Assembly (NCBI GenBank): GCA_043228905.1
Contig: JBHGNT010000017.1
Location: 17,608,001 to 17,672,000 of the forward strand
Direction: 5' to 3'
Origin: Azolla caroliniana
Taxonomy: Eukaryota; Polypodiophyta
DNA: 64,000 nucleotides
Part shown: positions 62,239-64,000 of the stretch, one piece after another
How positions within the stretch are numbered: position 1 is the first letter of the stretch
How the letters are laid out: the number at the start of each line of letters is the position of its first letter
Translations under genes and position numbers: made by a program
The notes under the pieces: model-generated
Told to the model about the DNA's origin: nothing
The model's input: the letters and a program-made list of their open reading frames with translations, nothing else
Databases searched by the model: none

Positions 62239-64000
62239 TAGCAAACCATTCATCATGGAGGCCGATGCTTCAGATTTCGCCCTTGGTAGCATCCTTTCTC
62301 AACAAGGAGATAAAGAAGAGTTGCATCCGGTGGCTTTCCATTCGCGCAAAGTCGATGTTGCGGAAATCAACTACGAAATACATGACAAGGAGTTATTAGC
62401 CATCGTGGATTCATTTGTGCAATGGCGGCATTTCTTAGAGGGCTCTCCACATCAGGTTGTTGTCTTTAGTGATCATAAAAATCTTGCAAGTATTTCCAAA
62501 ACGCTCGCGTACTAAATCGACGGCAAGCTCGGTGGGCACAATTCCTCACGCGTTTCGACTTCAAAATCACATATCGACCGGGGAAGCAGCAAGGAAAAGC
62601 AGATGCACTATCATGGCGTTCATATCTTGCACCTCGTCCTGGTGATCCAACATTTGATAATCAAAAGCAAGTAATCTTGGGACCAACACGATTGCACACG
62701 ACGCAGATTTTTCACACCCCGATGGATTCACGGATTACCGATGACTTACGTGCAAACTTGAAGACAGATACTTTTGCTCAAGACATCCTGGCGCACATTG
62801 ATACTTCTCGGGCATCCTGTTCTCAGTCTCAAAAACCAGGTATTGACTACCGACAATTCGAATATCATGATGGTTTGTTATTCTTTAAAAAGCGCGTATA
62901 TGTCCCCGATTGCTCCTGTCGCCTTCAAATCATCCAGCATTGTCACGACACCCATACGGTGGGACATTTTGGTAGTACTAAGACGTTGGAGCTAGTGCAA
63001 CGATCTTTTTGGTGGCCCCACATGCGCCGTTTTGTCGACGACTACGTTCGGACCTGTGATGCTTGCTGTCGAGCAAAGATGCCACGACACCATCCATATG
63101 GCTTGTTGGAACCCTTACCCATTCCAAGTAAGCCGTGGCAGTCTATTTGTCTTGATTTTATCACAGATCGGCCGGTCTCGCAGGGGTTCGATGCTATCTT
63201 AATCGTCGTCGATTGATATACGAAGATGGCACATTTTGTTCCGTGTACGAAGGCCATCACTAGCGAGGAAACTGCCGCCCTAGTCATGCATGAGGTATTT
63301 CGGCATCATGGCCTCCCAGACAGTATCATCAGTGACCGAGGACCACAATTTGTCTCCAAATATTGGCAGCATCTCTTCAAGATGCTCAAGGTCTCTTGCA
63401 ACCTCTCCTCCGACTACCATCCTCAGACCGATGGGCAGGCAAAATGAACAAACCAAACGCTAGAGCAATATATCTGGTGTTTCCTAAGTTATCAACAGGA
63501 CGATTGGGCCGAGATTCTCCATTTTGCGGAGTTTGCGTATAATAATGTTGTTCACTCCTCGACTCGAGTCTCCCCATTCTACGCTTATACCGGTTCTCAT
63601 CCTCGCTGGTCGGTGATCGACACCCCGGAGCTACCTACCAATCCTCGTGCCGGGGATCATTTGGAGAGACTACGCAAGATTCAGACAGATCTCTCGACTC
63701 ATCTTCGTCATGCTCAACAGACACAGAAGACTTACGCGGATCGTCATCGGCTTCCCTCGTCTTTTGCCAACGAGGATCGAGTATGGCTCTTACGTCGTCA
63801 CATCAAGACTACTCGACCGTGCGACAAGATGGATTATCGACGACTCGGTCCTTTCCGTATTTCGGGTAAAGTTAATGATGTCACATTCCGCCTTGATCTC
63901 CCTCCGCAGCTTCAGATACATCCGGTTTTCGTTCTCTTCTTGAACCTTATAAAGCAAACACCATTCCCGATCGTGTTACACCGTCGCCGCCCCCGCTGGA
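62239..64000 (+). pseudogene. gypsy-F pol, part 2 (RNase H, integrase), truncated by the window
   Basis: RNase H resumes with [21 protein letters not shown] shift near 62490 follows DHKNL. Integrase has the zinc part (HCHDTHTVGHFG ... CDACC), the core (LDFITDRPVS, SDRGPQFVS, HPQTDGQ) with TGA stops at 63214-63216 and 63445-63447 at expected Arg or similar codons, then RPCDKMDYRRLGPFRI. The chromodomain and 3' LTR lie outside. Confidence 0.88.

Larger units (their letters stand above)
53562..64000 (+). mobile_element. Ty3/gypsy chromovirus 'gypsy-F', split by copia-G, running off the right edge
   Basis: It is the same lineage as gypsy-E: similar gag, pol and LTR plan, with clearly different LTR sequence. 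Its 5' LTR is 53562-53988; copia-G interrupts RNase H at 56800. The window ends shortly after the GPF region, before the chromodomain and 3' LTR. It lies within copia-H. Several stops fit CGA to TGA or CAG to TAG. Confidence 0.92.

Overview
The window is a nested stack of plant retrotransposons; I found no host gene, rRNA gene or genuine tRNA gene. A land plant is indicated by two Ty1/copia elements whose primer sites match the plant initiator-Met type (TGGTATCAGAGC), by a LINE with a CCHC-bearing ORF1 and an overlapping AP-endonuclease ORF2, and by an Ogre/Tat-like Ty3/gypsy element. Three Ty3/gypsy elements of a Tf1/sushi-like, chromodomain-bearing type make a non-seed plant (moss, lycophyte or fern) more likely than an angiosperm, but this placement is inference.

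Layout. A minus-strand LINE (pieces at 3483-3896 and 37499-38730) is the oldest host on the left. Copia-1 (<1-3482, minus) entered its ORF2. Gypsy-A (3897-37498, plus) entered the end of its ORF1. Gypsy-A was then split three times: by gypsy-B (6177-23737), by a solo LTR (23902-24647) and by the Tat-like element D (26840-36688). Gypsy-B carries a solo LTR inside its 5' LTR (6221-7299), gypsy-E inside gag (8964-14661), and the 5'-truncated relative gypsy-C inside its 3' LTR (18121-23073). Most junctions are confirmed by target-site duplications (TSDs) and by reading frames that resume across the insertion.

The AT-rich centre (38700-50170) holds a coiled-coil ORF, a heavily decayed minus-strand gypsy pol (about 41330-47150), and four 5'-truncated LINE 3' ends joined head to tail at CT-rich microsatellites (42225-45053). 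On the right, copia-H (from 50170, minus) is interrupted by gypsy-F (from 53562, plus, running off the window), which is interrupted by the nearly intact copia-G (56800-62233, minus).

Main observations. (1) Gypsy-A, -E and -F lack a tRNA-type primer site; instead, 11-12 nt located 32-34 nt downstream of the TATA box are complementary to the sequence that starts exactly 2 nt after the 5' LTR. This is Tf1-style self-priming, and the pairing covaries across the three families. (2) The same three LTRs each carry a different antisense tRNA-like block (B box then A box) just inside the LTR start. (3) LTRs of E and F carry perfect four-unit heat-shock elements upstream of TATA. (4) The LINE 3' ends share a covarying terminal hairpin followed by a microsatellite tail. 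Gypsy-E, with near-identical LTRs and only one visible frameshift, is the best candidate for a recently active copy.
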